5,233 nucleotides of DNA from Candidatus Campbellbacteria bacterium RIFCSPLOWO2_02_35_12 (GCA_001774455.1 MFAC01000029.1:1-5233); one strand, 5' to 3'; shown: positions 1 to 5,080, counted from the stretch's first letter. The notes: generated from the sequence alone by a model not told the origin. Numbers and translations: made by a program.

Positions 1-36
1 AGTGTATTGATTACGAGAAGTATGACAAACCACCAT
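1..36 (-). CDS. Possible start of a leftward gene, cut by the window edge
   Basis: Read leftward from an ATG at position 36, the frame is open to the edge and gives MVVCHTSRNQYT. This start is preferred because AAGGG (complement of 42-46) lies 5 nt upstream of it. The same frame also has an ATG at 93, but that codon directly abuts a TATAAT box and would lie upstream of the expected transcription start near position 87. Twelve residues are too few to name a family. An NQYT string near the N-terminus is something I associate with some HNH-type proteins, which is only a faint hint. The stretch could equally be non-coding. Confidence 0.25.
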   Translation of the reverse strand, partial: MVVCHTSRNQYT

Positions 37-93
37 TTTTGCCCTTTTCTCGCGGATAACCACAAAGCGTATCCTTTCCACGGGAGCACCCAT

Positions 94-102
94 ATTATAG
101 CA
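94..102 (-). promoter_or_regulatory. Extended -10 promoter facing left
   Basis: On the minus strand this reads TGCTATAAT, a perfect extended -10 (TG-N-TATAAT). The region one spacer upstream has no good -35 match, as is usual for extended -10 promoters. It would fire leftward with a start around position 87. This supports some transcribed unit, either a gene or a structured RNA, at the left edge. In an AT-rich background a TATAAT alone means little. The TG extension and the nearby change to mixed-composition sequence raise the odds. Confidence 0.4.
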
Positions 103-208
103 AACATTAAAAGTATATTTGTGTTTGAAAATATATCTATCATACGATGATTAGTATATTAACATATAAATTAATATATTAAAGATATTATTAATCCAAA
201 ATAAATTT

Positions 209-238
209 TTGCAAAACGTCTATTCTTGGTGATATGCT
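209..238 (+). promoter_or_regulatory. Candidate promoter for the small ORF and ruvX
   Basis: TTGCAA (209-214) and TATGCT (233-238) are separated by 18 bp and match the housekeeping -35/-10 pattern at 4 of 6 positions each. The predicted start falls at about 245-247, on the ATG of the 26-codon frame at 247, which would make that message leaderless. The same geometry is seen before pilM. Matches are moderate and the background is AT-rich, so this is a candidate only. Confidence 0.3.
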
Positions 239-246
239 ATTGAATA

Positions 247-327
247 ATGAGTGAATTTGCAAAAAATTTTATAATGATTTTTATCGTATTTATAATCACG
301 CTCATATTATTCGCGGCATTTATATAA
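247..327 (+). CDS. 26-codon hydrophobic peptide or FtsH N-terminal remnant
   Basis: The frame starts at ATG 247, just after an in-frame TGA at 241-243, and stops with TAA at 325-327, 14 nt before the ruvX start. It begins MSEFAKNF, followed by an unbroken run of Ile, Phe, Val, Leu and Ala: a short charged N-terminus plus a single membrane helix. From memory this closely resembles the first residues of FtsH proteases of candidate-phyla bacteria, which open with a few polar residues, K-N-F/L and then a hydrophobic helix. Nothing of the FtsH periplasmic, AAA or protease domains follows. It is therefore either a tiny membrane peptide co-transcribed with ruvX, a stub of a lost ftsH, or a chance AT-rich frame. 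No clear ribosome binding site is present, although a leaderless start fits the candidate promoter upstream. Confidence 0.35.
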   Translation: MSEFAKNFIMIFIVFIITLILFAAFI

Positions 328-330
328 TTC

Positions 331-335
331 AAGGA
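331..335 (+). promoter_or_regulatory. Shine-Dalgarno site of ruvX
   Basis: AAGGA lies 6 nt before the ATG at 342, an ideal spacing, and fixes the ruvX start. It is the only clear Shine-Dalgarno among the rightward genes of this window, where the other starts follow A/T-only leaders. Confidence 0.65.
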
Positions 336-341
336 TAAAAT

Positions 342-752
342 ATGCTTAAAACAGAATATAAAAAAATTCTCGGTATTGATTTTGGAACAAAAAAAATAGG
401 CATAGCTGTTTCGGGTGGAAACGGAAAATTTGGACTCCCAAAATGTGTTTTAAAAAACAACAAAGACTTAATGCAGAATCTCATAAAGATTATACAGGAA
501 GAAAATATTTCGGAAATCGTGATAGGAGAATCAATAAATTATAAAGGCGGTGAAAATCCGGTGATGGATAATATAAAAAAATTCGTGAACGAGATTAAAG
601 AGAAATTTAATTTACCAATAAATTTTGAGCCGGAATTTTTAACATCTTCGCAGGCAAAAAATATTCAAGATGATAGTGATATGATAGACGCATCCGCCGC
701 AGCTTTAATTTTGCAGAGTTTTTTAGACAAAAAAAATTATAAAAAAGATTAA
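342..752 (+). CDS. ruvX: RuvX/YqgF-family RNase H-fold nuclease (putative pre-16S rRNA nuclease / Holliday junction resolvase)
   Basis: At 136 residues this has the usual size of the RuvX/YqgF family, single-domain RNase H-fold nucleases linked to 16S rRNA 5' end maturation and, in some species, to Holliday junction resolution in the cytoplasm. The fold signature is complete: strand 1 with GIDFGTKKIGIAVS (residues 11-24, metal-binding D13), IVIGES (59-64, E63), the FEPEFLTSSQA segment (95-105) where the family usually has D/E-ER-x-T-S, and the last acidic residue in IDASAAALILQSFLD (D116). The acidic positions expected for two-metal catalysis are thus present and the protein looks intact. The loop after strand 4 is E-P-E-F rather than the more common D-E-R, a mild divergence. 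The start is set by AAGGA 6 nt upstream. The next gene follows after 66 bp on the same strand. Gene family is confident; which of the two proposed activities applies cannot be read from sequence. Confidence 0.93.
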   Translation: MLKTEYKKILGIDFGTKKIGIAVSGGNGKFGLPKCVLKNNKDLMQNLIKIIQEENISEIVIGESINYKGGENPVMDNIKKFVNEIKEKFNLPINFEPEFLTSSQAKNIQDDSDMIDASAAALILQSFLDKKNYKKD

Positions 753-762
753 TTATTAAAAA

Positions 763-778
763 CTTTATGGGCATAAAG
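763..778. other. Short A/T stem-loop between ruvX and the VTT gene
   Basis: CTTTAT and ATAAAG form a perfect 6-bp stem around a GGGC loop. On the plus strand no T-tract follows, so it does not look like a terminator for ruvX. Read on the minus strand it is followed by TTTTT, but no leftward gene ends here. It may be a weak processing or attenuation structure, or chance. Confidence 0.25.
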
Positions 779-818
779 AATGTTAATATCACCACAATAA
801 GCGTTCATAATAATAAAA

Positions 819-1421
819 ATGGTAAATTTTTTAAGAAAAATAAAAACAAACACTCGCGACTCAATGATTAAATATGCGAGAGGAAACAATACCAAATGGT
901 ATCTTTCTTTTTTTTCTTTCGCCGAAGCATCGTTTTTTCCAATACCGCCAGATTTTTTACTTATGGCAATTCTTGGCTCAGGACAGGAACATAGATGGAT
1001 ATATTATTCATTCCTAACTTCAATTGGGTCTGTGTTCGGGGGTATTTTTGGTTATATGATAGGATTTTTGCTTTTTGACAGCGTTGGGCAATGGCTTATT
1101 TCATTGTATTCTCTTCAAGAATATATGATTGTGGTAAAAGAAATTTTTAATCAAAACGCATTTTGGACGATTTTTATTTCCGGTTTTACACCGATTCCGT
1201 ATAAGGTCTTTACAATTTCCGCGGGATTTTTCGGAATAAATTTAATTATATTTATAATCGCTTCAATAATTTCCAGATTTCTTCGTTTCTTTATTGTTGG
1301 GTTTATTATGAAGGTTTTCGGGAAGGATATTAGCAGATTTGTTTACAATTATTTTAATATTCTTACATTTATTTTTGTAATCGGCGTGATTATCTTTATA
1401 GTTATACTCAATATTTATTAG
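819..1421 (+). CDS. VTT-domain (DedA/YqaA-like) membrane protein
   Basis: This is a 200-residue polytopic inner-membrane protein of the VTT/SNARE-associated superfamily, closest in style to YqaA. The signatures are FAEASFFPIPPD (34-45) with the conserved acidic residue E36 before the first re-entrant hairpin, a glycine-rich GGIFGYMIG (74-82), and the second hairpin SGFTPIPYKVFTISAG (121-136). SRFLRFFIVG (152-161) follows with the conserved arginines R153 and R156. A final hydrophobic helix spans about 181-198. Superfamily members include lipid scramblases or flippases such as undecaprenyl-phosphate translocases; YqaA itself has no settled substrate, so none is claimed here. The start at 819 has no Shine-Dalgarno, only TAATAATAAAA. 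An internal ATG at 864 (residue 16) also lacks one, so the N-terminus is uncertain by 15 residues. The stop is TAG. The dead phosphatase-like gene begins 21 bp downstream on the same strand. Confidence 0.88.
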   Translation: MVNFLRKIKTNTRDSMIKYARGNNTKWYLSFFSFAEASFFPIPPDFLLMAILGSGQEHRWIYYSFLTSIGSVFGGIFGYMIGFLLFDSVGQWLISLYSLQEYMIVVKEIFNQNAFWTIFISGFTPIPYKVFTISAGFFGINLIIFIIASIISRFLRFFIVGFIMKVFGKDISRFVYNYFNILTFIFVIGVIIFIVILNIY

Positions 1422-1442
1422 CGCAAAATATAGATTTTATCA

Positions 1443-1980
1443 ATGAAAATATTATTTGTTTGCAGAGAGAATATGTTTAGAAGCCATGTGGTGGAAACAT
1501 TTTTTAAGAACATGGGAAATAAAGATGTTGAAATACAATCGTGCGGAACCTAGGTTGAAAAAGAAGGTTTGACTGGTAAAAAACTCAAAGAATTTCCAGA
1601 ACTTGAGAATTTTCTTGAAGTAATGAACTGTGAATTACGAAACGCAAAAATTTAGGTCCTCGGGTCGCAAAATCTCTTTGTCTTCTAAATGTTTTTGCTC
1701 AACCAGACCATAAATTTTTGTGTTTCGTAATTCAAGATAATGAAAGAAAAAAGTTTTGATATTTCTGAAAATGTTTGCAAGCCGATTACTTCGGATTTCG
1801 CGGATTGGGCGGATAAGATAATATCAATAGCGGAAAACGATGAGAGTCCGGATTATTTAATCAATATCCCGTAAGTAACATTTTGGAAAATTAAAAATCC
1901 CGGTAATCTTACCAAAGAGTTTGCGAAAAAGACGGTTGAACAAATAAGTAAACTTGTTTCGTTGCTGAAATACAAACAAA
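1443..1980 (+). pseudogene. Disrupted low-molecular-weight protein-tyrosine-phosphatase-like gene
   Basis: The frame opens MKILFVCRENMFRSHVVE, with the family's P-loop C-X5-R-S complete (C7, R13, S14), so it began as a low-molecular-weight phosphatase or arsenate-reductase-like cytoplasmic enzyme. Three things break it: TAG at 1551-1553 after SCGT, a 110-bp mobile element after codon 61 (1628-1737, which adds another in-frame TAG at 1653-1655), and TAA at 1872-1874 after YLINIP. Beyond the element the same frame resumes with MKEKSFDISENVCKPITSDF and FADWADKIISIAEN, typical of the middle of the family, then VTFWKIKNPGNLTKEFAKK, the usual C-terminal part. The expected Asp of the C-terminal D-P loop reads N (KNP). 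Removing the element and one target copy gives one continuous frame with no frameshift. Removing the second element at 1981-2117 in the same way restores a TAA after codon 139, a normal family length. The TAA at 1872 could be a single change from AAA (Lys). TAG is a true stop here, since the upstream VTT gene ends with it. Confidence 0.88.
1621..1744. mobile_element. Miniature inverted-repeat element 1 with 7-bp target duplication
   Basis: The element occupies 1628-1737 (110 bp), flanked by direct repeats TAATGAA at 1621-1627 and 1738-1744. Its ends are inverted repeats of 24 bp with one mismatch (1631-1654 against 1711-1734), starting TGAATTACGAAAC and ending CAAAAATTTA. Symmetry continues more loosely inside, with GGTC near 1655 pairing with GACC near 1706 and GCAAAA pairing with TTTTTGC, so the whole element can fold into one long imperfect hairpin. 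It has no reading frame of note and must have been moved by a transposase encoded elsewhere. It interrupts the phosphatase-like gene. Insert plus duplicated target is 117 bp, a multiple of three, so the host frame is kept, but the element carries an in-frame TAG. Confidence 0.88.
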
Positions 1981-2124
1981 TCGTGAATTACGAAACTCAT
2001 CGCATATTTGCCCAACTATCGCGCGGGCAGACAGAGCTCTACAGCAAGGACAGTTCTTGATGTCTCTTGATATCCTGTGAAATATTTTATGTTAAGAAAA
2101 AATCTCGTAATTCACAAAAATAAA
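1974..2124. mobile_element. Miniature inverted-repeat element 2, at the old phosphatase stop codon
   Basis: GTGAATTACGA (1983-1993) and its exact complement TCGTAATTCAC (2105-2115) bound a stretch without coding potential. The first 14 bases, GTGAATTACGAAAC, are identical to bases 1630-1643 of element 1, which places both in one family. By analogy with element 1 the unit is 1981-2117 (137 bp), flanked by AAACAAA (1974-1980) and AAATAAA (2118-2124), a 7-bp repeat with one mismatch. The interior differs from element 1. It holds a TGCCC/GGGCA hairpin (2009-2013 with 2025-2029), an AGAGCTCT palindrome (2033-2040) and a TCTTGAT direct repeat (2055-2061 and 2065-2071). It may be an older or internally replaced member. 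Confidence 0.62.
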
Positions 2125-2133
2125 TATTTTTTC

Positions 2134-2162
2134 TTTTAATAATGAACATCTCGCGATATAAT
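2134..2162 (+). promoter_or_regulatory. Candidate pilM operon promoter, probably leaderless
   Basis: A perfect TATAAT lies at 2157-2162, and the ATG of pilM is at 2170, with 7 nt between. The usual distance from -10 to transcription start puts the first base on or next to the ATG, so the message would be leaderless. This agrees with the absence of any Shine-Dalgarno. The -35 position (2134-2139, TTTTAA, spacer 17) is poor. The promoter sits just downstream of element 2, which therefore separates it from the dead gene. Confidence 0.45.
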
Positions 2163-2169
2163 AAAAGTA

Positions 2170-3267
2170 ATGAGTTTTACAAAGACAAAAGGATTTTTTA
2201 CAGGATTTTTCCCCGTGCCAAAGTTTTTGGCAGAATGCGCCGTCGGTATTGATATTTCTGACAGTTCAATCAGATTTATGGAACTTGCCAATACTAAATA
2301 TGGCAAAACACCTTTCAAATTTGGTGAACATTTACTGCCAGAAGAGATTGTCGTAAATGGCGACATACAAAATATAGACGCTTTATCTGAAGAATTAAAA
2401 AAAATAAAAGAGAAAAATGATATAGATTTTATAAGAGCGTCGCTTCCCGAAGAAAAAGCGTATCTTTTCAAAACACATATTCCCGAAGACATAGAAAAAA
2501 ATGAAATTAGGAGTATTTTGGAGTTTAAGCTTGAAGAATATGTGCCGATTTCTCCGAAAGAAGCCGTTTTTGATTATGAAATTATCAATAATCCGAAAGA
2601 ATATTTGCCCGGACATATCGATGTCGGTGTTGCTGTATATCCTAAAAATACAGTAGAAAAATATTCTGCCGCATTTGATAGAGCGGGCTTAATACCACTT
2701 TCGTTTGAAGTTGAAACACAAGCGATTGCACGGTCTGTTATCAGATACAACGACGACGGCATATATATGATTATTGATTTTGGCATGGCAAGGACGGGTC
2801 TTGCGATAATTGACAAATACGCGCTTAGTTTTACATCAACATTTAAAATAGACTGGCGCATACTTGCAAAAGTTATTAAAGAGAGCTCCGACATATCGGA
2901 AGATAATATAAATCAAATAAAAAATGAATACGGGCTTCTTAAAAATAATAAAGAATTATTCAGCGCGTTTATAGATATCGCGGAACAACTTAAGGATAAT
3001 ATAGACAAATATTATAAATATTGGAGGACGCGCGTAGATGAAACGGGAAAACGGGTCAATCCGATTGAAAAAATTATTTTATGCGGAGGAAATTCTAATT
3101 TGGCGGGACTTCCCGAGTATTTGTCCGGAAGTTTAAAAATACCCGTTGAGCGCGCCAATGTCTGGATTAACGCTTTTTCGTTGGACGATTTTACTCCAAA
3201 TATAGACAGATTCCAATCGCTTTCTTACGCCACAGCCATCGGACTTGCGCTGAGAGATGTTAATTAA
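2170..3267 (+). CDS. pilM: PilM-type actin-like ATPase of the type IV pilus
   Basis: This 365-residue protein is a normal-length PilM, the cytoplasmic actin/FtsA-fold protein that binds nucleotide and the N-terminal tail of PilN, connecting the pilus motor with the inner-membrane PilN-PilO frame. Motifs in order: phosphate-1 loop VGIDISDSSIRFMEL (25-39), ASLPEEKAYLF (90-100), FKLEEYVPISPKEAVFDYEI (119-138), IPLSFEVETQAIARSV (175-190), phosphate-2 MIIDFGMARTGLAII (200-214), adenosine motif ILCGGNSNLAGLPEYL (303-318), and the C-terminal helix SYATAIGLALR (352-362). All nucleotide-site elements are present. The N-terminal MSFTKTKGFFTGFFPVPKFL is longer than in the classical protein but is common in candidate-phyla homologues. 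It is the first gene of the pilus operon; the pilN-like gene follows after 26 bp. The chosen ATG is supported by the -10 box placed for a leaderless start. Confidence 0.93.
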   Translation: MSFTKTKGFFTGFFPVPKFLAECAVGIDISDSSIRFMELANTKYGKTPFKFGEHLLPEEIVVNGDIQNIDALSEELKKIKEKNDIDFIRASLPEEKAYLFKTHIPEDIEKNEIRSILEFKLEEYVPISPKEAVFDYEIINNPKEYLPGHIDVGVAVYPKNTVEKYSAAFDRAGLIPLSFEVETQAIARSVIRYNDDGIYMIIDFGMARTGLAIIDKYALSFTSTFKIDWRILAKVIKESSDISEDNINQIKNEYGLLKNNKELFSAFIDIAEQLKDNIDKYYKYWRTRVDETGKRVNPIEKIILCGGNSNLAGLPEYLSGSLKIPVERANVWINAFSLDDFTPNIDRFQSLSYATAIGLALRDVN

Positions 3268-3293
3268 AAAATTATAATTTAATAATAAATTAT

Positions 3294-3830
3294 ATGCGTA
3301 ATTTGTTATCACAAGAAGATAAAAAAATAGCGCGCAAAGAACACAGATTACGAGTAACCACCGTGTCTTTATTATTTTCATTTTTCACAATACTGATTGC
3401 CATAGTGTTTCTTATGCCATCATATTTTATATCAGAATCAAAAAAATACGCGGCTATAAAGTATTCGGAAGTTATAAAAAAATCTATTATGGAAAAAGAA
3501 GAGAACGCTTCAAATGATATTCTTTTTGTCATAAAAGAAAAATTAAATCTGCTTGCTCTTGATAAAGAAGATTCTTCATTAAAAAATATTTTTGAAATTA
3601 TTATTAGCGATAAGCCCGACGGAGTAATGATTAACGGTTTGTCATATAATAAACTTTCCAATAATCAGGCGGTGGTTATTGTTGGCAAAGCGAATAAAAG
3701 AGAAAATCTTTTAATGTTCAAAAAACTTCTTGAACAAGAAACTTTGTTTACAGAAATTTTTTTACCCGTGTCTGATTTCGTTTCCGACAGTGATATTGAA
3801 TTTACCATTAAAATAAGCGGTAATTTTTAA
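3294..3830 (+). CDS. pilN: PilN-like type IV pilus inner-membrane protein
   Basis: This 178-residue bitopic membrane protein has a short cytoplasmic tail, MRNLLSQEDKKIARKEHRLR, one helix at about 21-44, a charged coiled-coil-like stretch (47-72) and a periplasmic alpha/beta domain (about 80-176). PilN tails typically begin I-N-L-L-P and dock into PilM. Here the string is R-N-L-L-S, so the proline is missing. The C-terminal domain shows the usual PilN course: KPDGVMINGLSYN (107-119), the strand QAVVIVGKANKRENLLMFKKLLEQE (125-149), then FTEIFLPVSDFV (152-163) and FTIKISG (170-176). Position between pilM and a PilO-like gene, 26 bp and 3 bp away, supports the call. No Shine-Dalgarno is visible; the leader is only A and T. 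The symbol rests on topology, motif pattern and order, since PilN sequences diverge strongly. Confidence 0.85.
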   Translation: MRNLLSQEDKKIARKEHRLRVTTVSLLFSFFTILIAIVFLMPSYFISESKKYAAIKYSEVIKKSIMEKEENASNDILFVIKEKLNLLALDKEDSSLKNIFEIIISDKPDGVMINGLSYNKLSNNQAVVIVGKANKRENLLMFKKLLEQETLFTEIFLPVSDFVSDSDIEFTIKISGNF

Positions 3831-3833
3831 TAT

Positions 3834-4397
3834 ATGCGGCGCAAGACAAAAACAAAACAAATATTTGAAACTATTGTGGTTATGACAATTATAGCCTTGG
3901 CCTTTTATATTATTTTATTTATTCAAATAAAAGAAAAAAATGAAATTGTTTCAGTATTGACAAATGAGACGGAAAGCATTATTCAAAAAGAAACAAAACT
4001 TCGGTCTGTAAAAAAATTAGTTAGAGACATTGAGAGAGAAAGAAACATAATTGACTCATATTTTATTACAAATGACAATATAGTTGACTTTATTGAAATA
4101 ATTGAAAATTTTGGTAAAAGAAACGGACTATCTATTGAGATAACTTCCGTAAAAGTTGACGATATTAATTCAGTCCTTGAAAAAAAAGTTAAAACGGGGG
4201 AACTATTATATGTTAATTTCAAAACAAAAGGACATTTTGGCGAACTGTTTCAGTTTCTTTCCATATTGGAAAATCTGCCATTTAAGATAGATTTGCTCAA
4301 TATTGATTTTAAGAAACCATCGGGGATATCCGGCCAAGATAAAGATATGAATTTATGGAGCGGATTTTTCAACATTAGCGTTGCAAAGTTTGATTGA
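3834..4397 (+). CDS. pilO: PilO-like type IV pilus inner-membrane protein
   Basis: This 187-residue protein has a basic tail MRRKTKTKQ, one helix at about 11-31, a coiled-coil segment (about 33-72) and a C-terminal ferredoxin-like domain. In type IV pili PilO pairs with PilN through these coiled coils and domains to form the periplasmic frame. Family-like features are SYFITNDNIVDFIEIIENFGKRNGLSIE read as a pattern (75-102), LLYVNFKTKGHFGELFQFLSILENLPF in the family's L-x-V-x-F-K-x-x-G-x-F arrangement (124-150), and the closing strand LWSGFFNISVAKF (174-186). It starts 3 bp after the pilN-like stop, so the two are probably translationally coupled. It ends with TGA directly followed by TAA. The start ATG has no Shine-Dalgarno (TTTTTAATAT precedes it). 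Confidence 0.83.
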   Translation: MRRKTKTKQIFETIVVMTIIALAFYIILFIQIKEKNEIVSVLTNETESIIQKETKLRSVKKLVRDIERERNIIDSYFITNDNIVDFIEIIENFGKRNGLSIEITSVKVDDINSVLEKKVKTGELLYVNFKTKGHFGELFQFLSILENLPFKIDLLNIDFKKPSGISGQDKDMNLWSGFFNISVAKFD

Positions 4398-4408
4398 TAA
4401 TATAATTT

Positions 4409-4741
4409 ATGACTAATAAAAATAACATTAAAAATTTTTTTAAAAAAAGAAATAAAGACGGCGCACGCGGTGAATATAATATTTCAAGCGCTAAACAAAT
4501 ATGGAAAATAATTTTTACGACATTTGTTTTATTAAATATCACTATTGCCATACTAAGCGGCTATTTATTTTTTCAAATAAATAATGGAGAAATATTCAAA
4601 ACGGAATCGGATATGTCCATTGTTATAGATACGATTGACCGAACATTTTTGCATGATACACTGTCTTTGTTTGAAGAAAAAGCGTTTCGTCTTGAAGAGT
4701 TGGAGAAAGACAATGTTATTATCACAGACCCGTCATTGTAA
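4409..4741 (+). CDS. Small one-helix protein closing the PilMNO operon
   Basis: This protein of 110 residues has a basic cytoplasmic tail rich in K, N and R (1-32), one hydrophobic helix at about 33-55, then a short acidic exterior part ending in the helix-like TIDRTFLHDTLSLFEEKAFRLEELEK read as a pattern (75-100) and the terminus IITDPSL. I do not recognise a named family. From memory, Parcubacteria-type pilus operons often carry such a protein after PilO, with the same layout, an L-F-E-E-K-style helix and a D-P-S-L-like end. It takes the slot of PilP in classical operons but lacks a visible lipobox and a PilP beta domain. Its gene lies 11 bp after the pilO-like gene and is the last of the operon. 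A role in stabilising the PilN/PilO frame is inference from context only. Confidence 0.7.
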   Translation: MTNKNNIKNFFKKRNKDGARGEYNISSAKQIWKIIFTTFVLLNITIAILSGYLFFQINNGEIFKTESDMSIVIDTIDRTFLHDTLSLFEEKAFRLEELEKDNVIITDPSL

Positions 4742-4758
4742 ATAAAAAAACAGAATAA

Positions 4759-4782
4759 TAAAGAGAAAGGTATTAAAGAGAA
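4759..4782 (+). repeat. Short direct repeat after the pilus operon
   Basis: TAAAGAGAA occurs at 4759-4767 and again at 4774-4782. It lies in A-rich sequence without a gene. I see no rho-independent terminator for the operon in 4742-4823, so termination may depend on the hairpins of the element downstream. Confidence 0.4.
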
Positions 4783-4817
4783 TTATTAAAATTTGATAGT
4801 ATAGAACATTAATTTGA

Positions 4818-4987
4818 TAAATATCTTGAATTATAAAATAGCCTCCAATAGGCGGTTTCCGCGCAAACATAATTTCATCCACCACCTTCAATTTTGGCGG
4901 CTCTGCCGCGATAAGGATTGGTTTCGGGTGAACTTGTGCTTACGCGAAACCCTCTCTGCGAACCTATTTCGTAATTCAAGATAAATA
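4818..4987. mobile_element. Miniature inverted-repeat element 3, between pilus operon and tRNA
   Basis: ATCTTGAATTATAAAATAG (4823-4841) is the inverted copy of 4964-4982 with two mismatches in 19 bp. The element itself is about 4824-4981 (158 bp), flanked by TAAATA (4818-4823 and 4982-4987); the longer string GATAAATA is repeated at 4816-4823 and 4980-4987, partly through the terminus. The right end, TTTCGTAATTCAAGATAA (4967-4984), is identical over 18 bases to 1723-1740 at the right end of element 1, so they share a family. The interior is unrelated to element 1 and rich in hairpins: GCCT/AGGC (4841-4853), GCGGC-TCT-GCCGC (4897-4909), and GGTTTCG (4920-4926) with CGAAACC (4945-4951). No protein is encoded. 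Confidence 0.8.
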
Positions 4988-5005
4988 ATTTTTGCTATTG
5001 TTTAC

Positions 5006-5080
5006 GCCCCTGTAGTTCAACGGATAGAACAGGAGACTTCTAATCTCCCGATAGAGGTTCGATTCCTCTCAGGGGCACCA
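5006..5080 (+). tRNA. tRNA-Arg (anticodon UCU)
   Basis: A complete 75-nt cloverleaf including an encoded CCA. Acceptor GCCCCTG pairs with CAGGGGC (7 bp). The D arm is GTTC/GAAC with loop AACGGATA, the anticodon arm GGAGA/TCTCC with loop CTTCTAA, so the anticodon TCT is at 5039-5041 and reads AGA/AGG arginine codons. The T arm is AGAGG/CCTCT with loop TTCGATT. The discriminator is A. All stems are perfectly paired. Element 3 ends only about 24 bp upstream, so the promoter must be very close or lie within the element. TGCTATTGT at 4993-5001 resembles an extended -10 but is only 4 nt from the mature 5' end. Confidence 0.97.

Noticed and set aside
8..20. GATTACGAGAAG near the left edge as a truncated element end
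   Set aside because: It shares about 9 bases with the element 2 terminus in inverted form, but lacks the TGAATTA core and the partner would be outside the window.
323..336. TAATTCAAGGATAA before ruvX as another copy of the element terminus
   Set aside because: It resembles TAATTCAAGATAA of elements 1 and 3, but there is an extra G, no CG before it and no inverted partner within 250 bp upstream. The AAGGA is better explained as the ruvX ribosome binding site.
607..795. Leftward 62-codon frame over the ruvX end
   Set aside because: Shadow of ruvX with a Phe/Leu/Lys-rich translation and no upstream signal.
1551..1553. In-frame TAG as a recoded amino-acid codon
   Set aside because: The intact VTT gene just upstream ends with TAG, and the same frame also contains a TAA and an inserted element, so decay is the simpler reading.
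1621..2124. CRISPR array from the repeated GAATTACGAAA strings
   Set aside because: The copies are inverted pairs at element ends, not regularly spaced direct repeats, and no cas genes are present.
2136..2894. Leftward frames opposite pilM
   Set aside because: They lie wholly opposite a strong PilM gene, have low-complexity Ser/Ile/Phe-rich translations and no domain pattern.
3273..3278. TATAAT before the pilN-like gene as an internal promoter
   Set aside because: It sits in a 26-bp gap made almost only of A and T where such strings arise by chance, and no -35 is visible. The same applies to TATAAT at 4401-4406.
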